The position numbers and the translations under genes are program-made. Below, piece by piece: positions 17,182-25,892 of a stretch of DNA of 64,000 nt. Origin of the DNA: Streptomyces sp. NBC_01723 (GTDB lineage: Bacteria; Actinomycetota; Actinomycetes; Streptomycetales; Streptomycetaceae); the NCBI RefSeq assembly GCF_036246005.1, contig NZ_CP109171.1:1352001-1416000 (forward strand), in the 5' to 3' direction. The notes beneath the pieces are model-generated. The model was given only the letters and a program-made list of their open reading frames with translations. It did not search any database and was not told where the DNA came from. How positions within the stretch are numbered: position 1 is the stretch's first letter; the number at the start of each line of letters is the position of its first letter.

Positions 17182-18393
17182 ATGAGCACAGTGACCTACG
17201 GGCAACGCGAGGTGAGGCGGTCCCGGTACGCCGTGGCGGCCGTGTTCGCCGTGCACGGCGCCGTCACCGGCTCCTTCGCGACCCGCGTGCCGTGGATCCA
17301 GGACCACGCCGGGGTGAGCGCGGGCCAGTTGGGGCTCGCGCTGGCGTTCCCGGCGCTCGGCGCGTCCGTCGCGATGCCGCTGGCGGGCAGCGTCAGCCAC
17401 CGCTTCGGCGCCCGCACCGCGCTGCGCGGTCTGCTGGCGCTGTGGACGCTGGCGCTGGTGCTGCCCTCCCTCGCCCCGAACCTGCTCACCCTGTGCCTCA
17501 CCCTGTTCGTCTACGGCGCCACGGCGGGCATGTCGGACGTGGCGATGAACGCGCTAGGCGTCGAGACAGAGAACCGGCTCGACCGGTCGATCATGTCCAG
17601 CCTGCACGGCATGTGGAGCGCGGGCGCGCTGATCGGATCGGCCGCCGGCACCCTCGCCGCCCACCTGGGCGCGGACGCCCGGCTGCACCACGTGCTGGCC
17701 GCCGCGGTGCTGACCGTGGCGGGCCTGGTCGCCTGCACGTGGGTGCTGGACCTCCAGCCCGCCGAGGACGAGGATCCGCCGCCGCGGTTCGCGCTGCCGC
17801 CCAGGTCGGCGCTGCTGATCGGCGCGGTCGGGTTCTGCGCGGTGTTCGCGGAGGGGGCGAGCCTGGACTGGTCAGCGGTCTATCTGCGGGACGAGCTGGA
17901 GACCTCGGCCGGGCTGGCCGCGGCCTGCACGACCGGCTTCACGCTCACCATGGCGCTGGCCCGGCTGGCCGGCGACAAGGTGGTGGACCGGTTCGGCGCG
18001 GTGCGTGTGGTGCGGGTGAGCGGCGTACTGGCCACGCTCGGCGGTCTGCTCGTCGTCGTGGGGGGCCATCCGGCGGTGGCGATGACCGGTTTCGCGCTGA
18101 TGGGCCTCGGCATCGCCGTGGTCGTCCCGCTGTGCTTCGCCGCGGCCGGCCGGGCCGGGTCCAACCCGAGCCTGGCCATCGCGGGCGTCGCCACCATCAC
18201 GTACACCTCGGGGCTGGTCGCCCCGAGCGCGATCGGCGGGCTGGCCCAGGCGACCAGCCTGGTGGTGTCGTTCGGTCTGGTGACCGTGCTGGCCTGCTGT
18301 CTCGTGGTGTTCGCGAAGGTGCTGCGCGTCGGCGACCGGGACCGCCCGAAGATCAGCCCGTCGAACGCGGGCGTGCCCGACCGGCAGTCCTGA
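17182..18393 (+). CDS. MFS transporter
   Basis: A 403-residue major facilitator protein with about twelve hydrophobic helices, the loop motif GSVSHRFGARTALRG between helices 2 and 3 (motif A-like) and a short central loop after VLDLQPAEDED. GGAGGGG is six bases upstream of ATG 17182. Divergent from the ROK regulator and probably controlled by it, which hints at a sugar or sugar-derivative substrate; the substrate is not visible in the sequence. Confidence 0.87.
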   Translation: MSTVTYGQREVRRSRYAVAAVFAVHGAVTGSFATRVPWIQDHAGVSAGQLGLALAFPALGASVAMPLAGSVSHRFGARTALRGLLALWTLALVLPSLAPNLLTLCLTLFVYGATAGMSDVAMNALGVETENRLDRSIMSSLHGMWSAGALIGSAAGTLAAHLGADARLHHVLAAAVLTVAGLVACTWVLDLQPAEDEDPPPRFALPPRSALLIGAVGFCAVFAEGASLDWSAVYLRDELETSAGLAAACTTGFTLTMALARLAGDKVVDRFGAVRVVRVSGVLATLGGLLVVVGGHPAVAMTGFALMGLGIAVVVPLCFAAAGRAGSNPSLAIAGVATITYTSGLVAPSAIGGLAQATSLVVSFGLVTVLACCLVVFAKVLRVGDRDRPKISPSNAGVPDRQS

Positions 18394-18539
18394 GGAGCGC
18401 CGCCCCGGGGCTCGGCCGCCGGGCGACACCCACCGGGAAGGTGCTGGTCAGCCGGGGAGGGGGGCGGGACGTGAGCGGGACCGGTGTCCCTGACAATGGT
18501 CCGGACCGTCCTCACGTACAGAGAAAGCGAAACCTCACC

Positions 18540-19952
18540 ATGGACCTCGGCGTGCGCTGGAAGCTGCACGGGGACGGGAAGACCCCCGCCCCCGGAGCGG
18601 TGGTCCGCCCCGACGAACGGCTCTCGTGGCCCCGCACGGCCGGGCTCGGCGCCCAGCACGTGGTGGCCATGTTCGGGGCGTCCTTCGTGGCTCCGGTCCT
18701 GATGGGCCTGGACCCCAACCTGGCGATCATGATGTCGGGCGTGGCGACCGTCATCTTCCTGCTCGCCACCCGCGGCCGGGTCCCCAGCTATCTGGGCTGC
18801 TCGCTCTCCTTCGTCGGCGTCGCCGCGGTCATCCGGGCGCAGGGCGGCACCAGCGCCACGGTGACCGGCGCGGTCCTGGTGGTCGGCGCCGCGCTGTTCC
18901 TGGTGGGTCTCGCCGTGCAGCGCTTCGGGGCGCGGATCATCCACGCCGCGATGCCGCCGATCGTCACGGGTGCCGTGGTGATGCTGATCGGCTTCAACCT
19001 GGCGCCGGTCACCGCGTCCACCTACTGGCCGCAGGACCAGTGGACGGCGCTGCTGGTGATGCTGTTCACGGGTCTGGCCGTGGTCTGCCTGCGCGGCTTC
19101 TGGTCCCGGATCGCGATCTTCCTGGGGCTGGTCTTCGGCTACCTCCTGTCCTGGGTGCTCGACCTGGTCTTCGGGAAGATCCACTCGGTGGACGGCAGCG
19201 GCAAGGTCACCGACCACTGGCGGCTGGACCTGTCCGCCGTGGGCCAGGCCGACTGGATCGGCCTGCCGTCCTTCCACGGGCCGAGCTTCGAGTGGTCGGC
19301 GATCCTGGTCGCCCTGCCGGTCGTCATCGCGCTGGTCGCGGAGAACGCCGGGCACGTCAAGGCGGTCGGCGAGATGACCGGCGACCCGCTCGACGACAAG
19401 CTGGGCACGGCGATCTCCGCGGACGGCGTCGGCTCGATGCTGTCCACCGCGGTCGGCGGCCCGCCCAACACCACGTACTCCGAGAACATCGGCGTGATGG
19501 CCGCGACCCGGGTCTACTCGACGGCCGCCTACTGGGCCGCCGCGGGATTCGCCCTCCTCTTCGGCATCTGCCCGAAGTTCGGCGCGGTCGTGGCGGCCAT
19601 CCCGGGCGGTGTCCTCGGCGGCATCACCGTCATCCTCTACGGCATGATCGGCCTGCTCGGCGCCCAGATCTGGGTGAACGCCAAGGTGGACCTGCGCAAC
19701 CCGCTCAACCTGGTGCCGGCCGCCGCGGGCATCATCATCGGCGTCGGCAACGTCAGTATGGAGTTCACCGACACCTTCTCGCTCAGCGGCATCGCGCTCG
19801 GCACCCTGGTCGTCATCACCGGCTACCACGCGCTGCGGGCGTTCGCCCCGGCCCACCTCAAGACGCAGCAGCCGCTGCTCGACGAGGGGACGTCCTCGTA
19901 CGACGAGAAGGGCGGGGGCGACGATCCCGGCGCTCAGCGCGCCAGGTCGTAG
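18540..19952 (+). CDS. Uracil/xanthine permease (NCS2 family)
   Basis: A 470-residue nucleobase:cation symporter of the UraA/PyrP group, about 12-14 membrane helices. Family landmarks are QHVVAMFGASFVAP near residue 40, the helix-8 motif with the substrate Glu in ENAGHVKAVGEMTG, and GGPPNTTYSENIGVM. It could import uracil or xanthine. ATG 18540 is preceded only by a weak GAGAAAG. No PyrR-type RNA motif is visible in its leader. The 3' end overlaps the convergent GH6 gene by 19 bp. Confidence 0.93.
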   Translation: MDLGVRWKLHGDGKTPAPGAVVRPDERLSWPRTAGLGAQHVVAMFGASFVAPVLMGLDPNLAIMMSGVATVIFLLATRGRVPSYLGCSLSFVGVAAVIRAQGGTSATVTGAVLVVGAALFLVGLAVQRFGARIIHAAMPPIVTGAVVMLIGFNLAPVTASTYWPQDQWTALLVMLFTGLAVVCLRGFWSRIAIFLGLVFGYLLSWVLDLVFGKIHSVDGSGKVTDHWRLDLSAVGQADWIGLPSFHGPSFEWSAILVALPVVIALVAENAGHVKAVGEMTGDPLDDKLGTAISADGVGSMLSTAVGGPPNTTYSENIGVMAATRVYSTAAYWAAAGFALLFGICPKFGAVVAAIPGGVLGGITVILYGMIGLLGAQIWVNAKVDLRNPLNLVPAAAGIIIGVGNVSMEFTDTFSLSGIALGTLVVITGYHALRAFAPAHLKTQQPLLDEGTSSYDEKGGGDDPGAQRARS

Positions 19953-21133
19953 GCGTACGACGGTGTGAAGGTGCCCGGCTTCCCCCGGCAGCCGTCGGAC
20001 TCGCCGGGCAGCTTGACCCACAGGTAGGCGTCGACGCGTCCCATGCCGGTGTGCAGGGTCGGCGCGCGCCCGAGTCTGCGGCCGGCCGGGTCGCACCACT
20101 CGCCGTCGGACGGCGCCCCGTTGCCGTTGCGGCTGGTGTCGACGACGGCGCCGAGGCTCGGCGGGCCGCCGAGGGCGTCGAGGACGGCGCGGTCGTGGGC
20201 GACCTCGTCGGCGGTGGCGTGGAAGTTGGAGACGTTGCTGAAGACGCCGTCGGAGGAGTCGGGCGAGGCGGCGCCGGCCTGTTTCAGCCAGGCCGCCTGC
20301 CTGGCGGGCGCGTGCCAGCCCGAGTGGCCCGCGTCGAAGTAGACCCGGGCGGCGGGATTGGCGTCCTTCATCACCCGGCCGGCCCGGGCCAGGGAGGCGA
20401 AGCGGTCGGCCCGCTCCCCCGCGGACAGGCAGTCGGCCTGCGCGACCGAGTCGGGCTCCAGGATCACGATGACCTCGCCGGAGCCGAGCCCGGCCGCGAA
20501 CCGGTCGATCCAGTCGTCGTAGGCGTCCAGACCCGGCGCCCCGCCCTGGGAGTGGCCGCCGCAGTCGCGGTCGGGTATCGCGTACGGCACGACGACCGGC
20601 ACCCGGCCCCGGGCGGCGCCCCCGGAGGTGACGGCGCGGACCCGGGGGGTGAGGGTGGCGGGCGTGTAGTCCGCGAACCAGACGGCGGCCGGGTGGCCGG
20701 CCACGCGGGACGCGATGACGTCCCGGCGCGGATCGTCGGGGTGGGTCCGGACCCACTCCAGGACCTGGGACTCGGGGTGCCGGTAGAGCAGGGGGGCGGG
20801 CCCGGCGGTACGGGACGGCGCCGTCCGGGCCGTCCGCGCCGGAGAGGGCGTACCGCTCGCCTTCCGCACCGGGGGCGAGGCGGAGACCGACGCCGAGGCC
20901 GGGTCCGAGGGCGACGGCGCGGCGGGCGGGGGCTTCGGCCACGGCGTCCGCGTCACGGCCGGGCGGGCCTCGTCCGCACCGCCGCCACCGTCGTCGCCGA
21001 GCGCGGTCAGCATGCCGGTCGCGGCGCCCACCGCGACCACGACGGACGCGAGCGCGGCCATCGCGCCGCGCCGGGCGGCGCGTCCGCGCTCCGCCCTGCG
21101 AGCGGCCCGGCGCCGGGCACGATGGCCTGACAC
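19934..21133 (-). CDS. Secreted or membrane-anchored GH6 endoglucanase/cellobiohydrolase
   Basis: A 399-residue protein. Arg-rich start then one hydrophobic segment at about residues 25-48 (signal or anchor), a Pro/Ser/Thr linker to about 110, then a GH6 domain. PROSITE-like signatures are present: VPYAIPDRDCGG (D188, catalytic-type D190, C191) and VILEPDSVAQ, plus DAGHSGW, VSNF, DTSRNG and LWVKLPGESDG. Acts on beta-1,4-glucan outside the cell. GTG 21133 has GGAGGGGG about nine bases upstream. I saw no CebR box (TGGGAGCGCTCCCA) upstream, so cellobiose control through CebR is not supported. No cellulose-binding module is attached. Confidence 0.9.
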   Translation of the reverse strand: MSGHRARRRAARRAERGRAARRGAMAALASVVVAVGAATGMLTALGDDGGGGADEARPAVTRTPWPKPPPAAPSPSDPASASVSASPPVRKASGTPSPARTARTAPSRTAGPAPLLYRHPESQVLEWVRTHPDDPRRDVIASRVAGHPAAVWFADYTPATLTPRVRAVTSGGAARGRVPVVVPYAIPDRDCGGHSQGGAPGLDAYDDWIDRFAAGLGSGEVIVILEPDSVAQADCLSAGERADRFASLARAGRVMKDANPAARVYFDAGHSGWHAPARQAAWLKQAGAASPDSSDGVFSNVSNFHATADEVAHDRAVLDALGGPPSLGAVVDTSRNGNGAPSDGEWCDPAGRRLGRAPTLHTGMGRVDAYLWVKLPGESDGCRGKPGTFTPSYAYDLAR

Positions 21134-21235
21134 GTACGGTTCCCCCTCCCCCGCGCGGCGGGCGCGTTCCCCCGTTCTGGGGAAGCGCCGGGCCCGCCGG
21201 CACTGCGGTCACCCTAAAGCTGCGACGCTGCCGCC

Positions 21236-21931
21236 ATGGCCCACTGCGAGCAAGTACCGACGGCCGTCCGGACGGTGGACTCGGTGCTGACCCGGATGCG
21301 CGCCCTCGACGCGGCGCTGCCCGGCCGGGACGGGGTGGCGGTCTTCAACCGCGTCTACCTCTCCGTCACGGAGGAGGTCGACCGGCACATCGACAGCGGC
21401 CGGTTCACGGACGCCCGGGCGGCGATCGCGCTGGACGTGCGGTTCGCGGAGCGGTTCCTGGACGCCGTGGACGCGGCGGCGGAGGACCGCCGTCCACCCG
21501 CGTGCTGGCGGCCCGTGTTCCAGTTCCGCCGCCATCCCGGCGTACGCCCGCTGCAGTTCGCGCTGGCGGGCATCAACGCGCACATCGGTCACGATCTGGC
21601 GCTGGCCGTGGTGGACACCTGCCGTACGCTCGGCTGCGAACCCGTCGACCTGGAGGACGAGTTCGACCGCGTGGGCGATCTCCTCGTCTCGCTGGAGGAG
21701 CGCGTCCGCGACGAGCTGATGCCGGGCCCCGACGTCCTCCAGATCGCCGACCCGCTGACCCATCTGCTCGGCTCGTGGAGCCTGGACCGTGCCCGCGACG
21801 CCACCTGGGCGGCGGCCCGCGCGCTGTGGGCGCTGCGCCGGCTGCCGGACGTCGCCGGGGAGTTCACCGAGCGGCTGGACGCGGCGGTGGGCTTCGCCGG
21901 ACGCATGCTGCTCACCCCGCTGCCGGACTGA
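21236..21931 (+). CDS. DUF5995-type protein
   Basis: A 231-residue, mostly helical soluble protein. WRPVFQFRRHPGVRPLQFALAG and INAHIGHDLALAVVDTC, with paired His residues, are the conserved features I associate with DUF5995 proteins of Actinobacteria. The His/Asp-rich helices could bind metal but no function is established. It is divergent from the GH6 gene with 102 bp between starts. Confidence 0.7.
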   Translation: MAHCEQVPTAVRTVDSVLTRMRALDAALPGRDGVAVFNRVYLSVTEEVDRHIDSGRFTDARAAIALDVRFAERFLDAVDAAAEDRRPPACWRPVFQFRRHPGVRPLQFALAGINAHIGHDLALAVVDTCRTLGCEPVDLEDEFDRVGDLLVSLEERVRDELMPGPDVLQIADPLTHLLGSWSLDRARDATWAAARALWALRRLPDVAGEFTERLDAAVGFAGRMLLTPLPD

Positions 21932-22033
21932 ACCCGGCCGCTGCCGCCGGTGCGCACGGGCAACCGCGGCCCGTTCGTTGTACGTTGCAAGCATGCGCGA
22001 CATCGCACCCCGACTGCGAAGGAGCACCCAGGC

Positions 22034-22963
22034 ATGACGATCCGGCTCGGACTCGGCCTCCCCCAGATGCGCCAGTACGACCTCGGCAAGGACGTCCCCG
22101 ACGTCGCCCGCGCGGCGGAACGAACGGGCTACGACAGCCTCTGGGTCTTCGAACGGGCCCTGTTCCCCGAACCCGCCACCCAGGGGCTGTACGGCATCGA
22201 GGGCCTGCCCTGGCCCGACGAGTACCGCAACGTGGCGGAACCGCTGGTCACCCTGGCCCTCGCCGCCGCGGCCACCGAACGGGCGGAGCTTGGCTCGAGC
22301 GTCCTGGTGGCCCCGCTGCACGTGCCGTTCCAGCTGGCCAGGACGCTCGCCACACTGGACGCGGCCAGCGGCGGCCGGGTGGTCGCCGGCTTCGGCACGG
22401 GCTGGTCCCACGACGAGTACGCGGCGGCCTCCGTGCGGCCGTTCGCCGAGCGCGGTGCCGCCCTGGACGAGCTGATCGGGGTGTGCCGGGCCGTCTGGGG
22501 CCCGGACCCGGTGGTCTACGACGGCCACGTCACCAAGATCGCGTCGGCCGTGGTCGGGCCCAAGCCCGCCCGCCCGATCCCCATCCTGCTGGCCGCCGGC
22601 AGCGGCAGGGCCCGGCGCCGCCTGGTCGACCACGCCGACGGCTGGCTGCCCACCGGCGTCGGCGCCGAGGCCGTGGCCGCGCAGTGGCGGCAGCTGCGCG
22701 AGCTGGCCGAGGAGTGCGGACGCACCGCACCGATCCGGACCTCGCTGCGGGTCAACGCCCGCTACTCCCCGGCGACCGACGACAGCGTCGAGCGCCGCCC
22801 GTTCCACGGCAGCGTCGACCAGATCGTGGCGGACCTCGCCGCGTACACCGACCTCGGCCTCGACGAGGTCCTGCTCGACCTCCAGAGCACCCTGCGGGAC
22901 GCCGAGGAGCTGAAGGACGTCGCCGCCCAGGTGTACGAGAAGGCCCGGGCGGCCGGCGTCTGA
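22034..22963 (+). CDS. LLM-class F420-dependent oxidoreductase
   Basis: A 309-residue luciferase-like TIM barrel. The start MTIRLGLGLPQM, YDSLWVFERAL, the ATERAELGSSVLVAPLH strand and GGRVVAGFGTGW are typical of the F420-binding subgroup; no flavin protein partner is adjacent. Substrate unknown. ATG 22034 is preceded by a short leader (GGAGCACCCAGGC). It runs towards davB with 28 bp between the two stops. Confidence 0.87.
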   Translation: MTIRLGLGLPQMRQYDLGKDVPDVARAAERTGYDSLWVFERALFPEPATQGLYGIEGLPWPDEYRNVAEPLVTLALAAAATERAELGSSVLVAPLHVPFQLARTLATLDAASGGRVVAGFGTGWSHDEYAAASVRPFAERGAALDELIGVCRAVWGPDPVVYDGHVTKIASAVVGPKPARPIPILLAAGSGRARRRLVDHADGWLPTGVGAEAVAAQWRQLRELAEECGRTAPIRTSLRVNARYSPATDDSVERRPFHGSVDQIVADLAAYTDLGLDEVLLDLQSTLRDAEELKDVAAQVYEKARAAGV

Positions 22964-22991
22964 GCGGACCCGCCCGGGACCGCCCGGTGGA

Positions 22992-24689
22992 TCAGTCCTC
23001 GGGCAGCTCCACCGGCGCGATCTCGTCGTACACGTCGCCCGGGCCCGGGTTGGTCGCGTCGGTCTCCCCGCCGAAGTGGTGCATGACGCCCCAGACGGCG
23101 TTCAGCGCCGTCTGGACCGCGCCCTCGGCCCAGCCGGCCGTCCAGGAGATGTCGTCGCCGGCGAGGAAGATGCCGCGCTTGTCCTCGGGCAGATCCTCCT
23201 GCATGAAGTGTGTGAACAGGCGCCGCTGGTAGCGGTAGTGGCCGGGGAGGTTCGCCTTGAACGCGCCCATGAAGTAGGGCTCGTTCTCCCAGGAGACCGT
23301 CACCGGGTTGCCGATGACGTGCTTCCTGATGTCGACCTTCGGGTAGATCTCGCCGAGTGACTTCAGCATGACCTCCATCCGCTCGTTCGCGGACAGCGGC
23401 AGCCACTTCAGGCTGTCGTCGCACCAGGTGTAGGAGAGGCAGATGACGGCGGGCCTGTCCGGGCCGTCGTCCAGGAGGTAGGTGCCGCGGGTCATGCGGT
23501 CGGTGAGGGTCATCGACATGACGTCCCGGCCGGTGTCCTCGTCCTTGTCCAGCCAGAAGGGGCGGTCGACCGGCACGAAGAGCTTGGACGACTCCATGTA
23601 GTGGGTCCGCTCGATCGCCGTCCAGTGGTCGATCGGGAAGAGCGAGTCGTCGCAGGCGATCTTGGACAGCAGCATCCAGGACTGGGCGGTGAAGACCGCC
23701 GCCCGGTAGGTGCGGATGTCGCCGTCGGCGTCCGTCACCGTGATCCGGTTGCCGGCGGTGCGGTTCAGCCGGGTCACGGCCGGGCGCGGCTCGCCGTCCG
23801 CGTGCAGGGACGCGAGCGAGGTGCCGTGCGGCCAGTGGACGATCTTCTCCGGCTCGCGCTCCCACAGGCGCGTCGGCAGCTGCTGGGAACCGCCGACGAT
23901 GCCGCGGTGGTGGTCGTCGGCCTCGGTGTAGACGACCCGCAGGATCTCCAGGATGGAGTTGGGGAAGTCGGTGTCCCAGCCGCCGGTGCCGAAGCCGACC
24001 TGGCCGAAGATCTCCCGGTGCCGGAAGGACTTGAAGGCCTCGGAGTCGCAGAGGAAGCCGTAGAAGGTCTGGTTGTCGAACTTCTCGACCAGCCGGGACC
24101 AGATCTCGCGGATGCGCGGGACGTCGCGCTCGCGCAGGGCGCGGTTCATGTCGGAGAAGTCGGCGCCCTCTTCGAGGCACTTCGCCCAGGCGTCGGCCAC
24201 GTCCCGGTAGACCTGCGGGAGGTCGTCGAGCGTCTCGGCGTAGTGCGACTCGCCCTTGAGGTCCACGACGGTGGAGGGCGTCGCCTCGGCGAGCGGGTTG
24301 GGGAAGGGGCTGGTCCGGAGCCCCACCAGGTCGATGTAGTGCTGCAGGGCGGTGGAGGACGGCGGGAAGCGCATCGCGCCCATCTCGGCGGTCAGGGACT
24401 CGTCGCAGCCGTCGAAGCCCACGGTCCGCAGCCGGCCGCCGATCTTGTCGGCCTCGTAGACGACGGGCTTGAGGCCCATCTTCATCAGCTCGTAGGCGGC
24501 CACGATGCCGGACAGGCCGCCGCCCACGACCGCGACCTCGGCGCCGTGCTCGGTCGCCGGTATCTGGCCGAGCCCCGCCGGGTGGGCGAGGAAGCCGTCG
24601 TACGCGTACGGGAAGTCCGGACCGAACATGGTGATCGGCGGCTGCTGCTCGTCTGCGTGCTCGACGGCGTTGGGCACGGTGGACGTCAT
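22992..24689 (-). CDS. davB: L-lysine 2-monooxygenase (flavin amine oxidase family)
   Basis: A 565-residue FAD enzyme. The Rossmann motif is VVGGGLSGIVAAYE (G56-G61) followed by VVYEADKIGGR. Several stretches recall Pseudomonas putida DavB: PITMFGPDFPYAYDGFLAHP, FGQVGFGTGGWDTDFPNS, and GAVQTALNAVWG near the end. DavB converts L-lysine and O2 to 5-aminovaleramide and CO2. The next gene upstream, davA, encodes the amidase that would act on that amide and overlaps it by ATGA, which strongly supports the pathway. The similarity is from memory and not from an alignment; a related aromatic amino acid monooxygenase is the main alternative. Confidence 0.85.
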   Translation of the reverse strand: MTSTVPNAVEHADEQQPPITMFGPDFPYAYDGFLAHPAGLGQIPATEHGAEVAVVGGGLSGIVAAYELMKMGLKPVVYEADKIGGRLRTVGFDGCDESLTAEMGAMRFPPSSTALQHYIDLVGLRTSPFPNPLAEATPSTVVDLKGESHYAETLDDLPQVYRDVADAWAKCLEEGADFSDMNRALRERDVPRIREIWSRLVEKFDNQTFYGFLCDSEAFKSFRHREIFGQVGFGTGGWDTDFPNSILEILRVVYTEADDHHRGIVGGSQQLPTRLWEREPEKIVHWPHGTSLASLHADGEPRPAVTRLNRTAGNRITVTDADGDIRTYRAAVFTAQSWMLLSKIACDDSLFPIDHWTAIERTHYMESSKLFVPVDRPFWLDKDEDTGRDVMSMTLTDRMTRGTYLLDDGPDRPAVICLSYTWCDDSLKWLPLSANERMEVMLKSLGEIYPKVDIRKHVIGNPVTVSWENEPYFMGAFKANLPGHYRYQRRLFTHFMQEDLPEDKRGIFLAGDDISWTAGWAEGAVQTALNAVWGVMHHFGGETDATNPGPGDVYDEIAPVELPED

Positions 24690-25528
24690 GGGGTGCGGAC
24701 TCCTTGCACGGGTGGAACGGAGGGGGTGGCGGTGGGGGTTCGGACGAGGGACCCGTAGAGACCGGGGCGGCGGTCCTTCAGGTACGGGTTGTGCTCGCGG
24801 GACGCGGCGAGGAGGGCCGGGTCCACGTCGCCGAGGACCAGCTCCTCGGCGCGGCCGGCCCGCGCGCGGGCGGTGCCGTCGGGCCCGGCGAGGGTGGAGA
24901 GGCCGACGAACTCGAACTCCCCCTCCTGACCGGCCCGGTTGACGTACGCCACGTACATCTGGTTCTCGAAGGCCCGCACCGGCACGACCGACTCGGCGAC
25001 GAACTGGAACGGATGCATCTGCGCGGTCGGCACGAGCAGCAGGTCGGTGCCGGCCAGGGCGTGGGCGCGGACGTTCTCCGGGAACTCCACGTCGTAGCAG
25101 ATCATCAGGCCGACGGTGACGCCGTCGAGCCGCGCCTGCACGACCGGCTGCTCACCCGGGGTGAAGTGGTCGCGCTCGAAGCAGCCGAAGAGGTGGGTCT
25201 TGCGGTAGTTGGCCAGGCGAGTGCCGTCGGCGGAGACCAGCTGGACGGAGTTGAAGACCCGCTCGCCCTCCCGCTCGGGGTAGCCGTACGCGATCGCGAG
25301 GCCGTGGCGCCCGGCGGTCTCCGCGACGGCGTCGGCCGAGTCGCCGTCGGCGGGCTCGGCGAGGACGCCGATGTCGTCGCCGATCGCGTACCCGGTCAGG
25401 AACAGCTCCGAGGTGACGAGCAGCCCGGCACCCGCGGCGGCAGCCCGGCCGGCGGCCTCGTCGAGGACCTTGAGGTTCTCGGCGGTGGAGCCGGGCCGGC
25501 CGGAGCTCTGGAGCAGGGCGGTGCGCAT
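24686..25528 (-). CDS. davA: 5-aminopentanamidase (carbon-nitrogen hydrolase)
   Basis: A 280-residue nitrilase-superfamily amidase with the Glu-Lys-Cys triad visible as E41 (SELFLTGY), K110 (NYRKTHLFG) and C144 (MICYDVEFPEN). It is predicted to hydrolyse 5-aminovaleramide to 5-aminovalerate, the second step of the lysine delta-aminovalerate route. The stop overlaps the davB start, so davA-davB is a coupled two-gene operon. Three TTGCG-like repeats lie 83-141 bp upstream of the start. Extended C-terminus (after RRPGLYGSLV) is Pro/Thr-rich. Confidence 0.85.
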   Translation of the reverse strand: MRTALLQSSGRPGSTAENLKVLDEAAGRAAAAGAGLLVTSELFLTGYAIGDDIGVLAEPADGDSADAVAETAGRHGLAIAYGYPEREGERVFNSVQLVSADGTRLANYRKTHLFGCFERDHFTPGEQPVVQARLDGVTVGLMICYDVEFPENVRAHALAGTDLLLVPTAQMHPFQFVAESVVPVRAFENQMYVAYVNRAGQEGEFEFVGLSTLAGPDGTARARAGRAEELVLGDVDPALLAASREHNPYLKDRRPGLYGSLVRTPTATPSVPPVQGVRTP

Positions 25529-25892
25529 GCGTGTTCCTCACCGGTGGGAGGGGGTCGGGGGGCCAGATAGACGGTACGGTCGGCGGACTCGGCCGGACAA
25601 GACGGACCTGTTGCGCACCGGAGAGCGGTTCGTTGCGTGCGTCGGGCGCGGCGCGGAGATTCGTTGTGCGCGGCCGCCGGCGGCGCGGGACGGGCGCCCC
25701 GTTCACGCTCCCGGGCCCGCCCGGCGGGGCGCCGGCAGGGGCGCCCGCTCCTCCTCGGGTGGCATCCCGGGCGGACGCTCCCCGCCGCGCGGCGGAGGGC
25801 GGTCCCGCCCCGAAGGCGATGTGGCGGGGGTGCGGCGACGGGACAGTGGTGGGCGTTCAAGTCCGCCGCCACCCGCCCACCGAGGGACCGCC
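25529..25892. other. Divergent intergenic region davA / secreted protein, 364 bp
   Basis: No gene is supported here. It carries the davA promoter region with the TTGCG-type repeats (separate entry) and the leader of the secreted protein gene. The part from about 25690 to 25860 is GC-rich without visible symmetry. Confidence 0.6.
25611..25669. promoter_or_regulatory. TTGCG repeat array upstream of davA
   Basis: TTGCGC at 25611, TTGCGT at 25633 and TTGTGC at 25664 are spaced 22 and 31 bp. The last two sit in TTCGTTGCGTGCG and TTCGTTGTGCGCG. The same motifs with spacing 21, 30 and 21 occur upstream of the amino acid permease gene near 29.95 kb, so a common regulator, most simply the nearby Lrp/AsnC protein, is proposed. 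Confidence 0.55.

Noticed and set aside
16845..18539. Long in-frame extension upstream of the uracil permease
   Set aside because: It passes through the ROK and MFS genes in a wrong frame. The conserved permease N-terminus starts at 18540.
18420..18539. PyrR-type control of the uracil/xanthine permease
   Set aside because: The leader has CCTCACG and AGAGAAAG but not the loop consensus in order.
21134..21235. CebR operator upstream of the GH6 gene
   Set aside because: Only a TTCCCC-N6-GGGGAA inverted repeat is found; it does not match TGGGAGCGCTCCCA.
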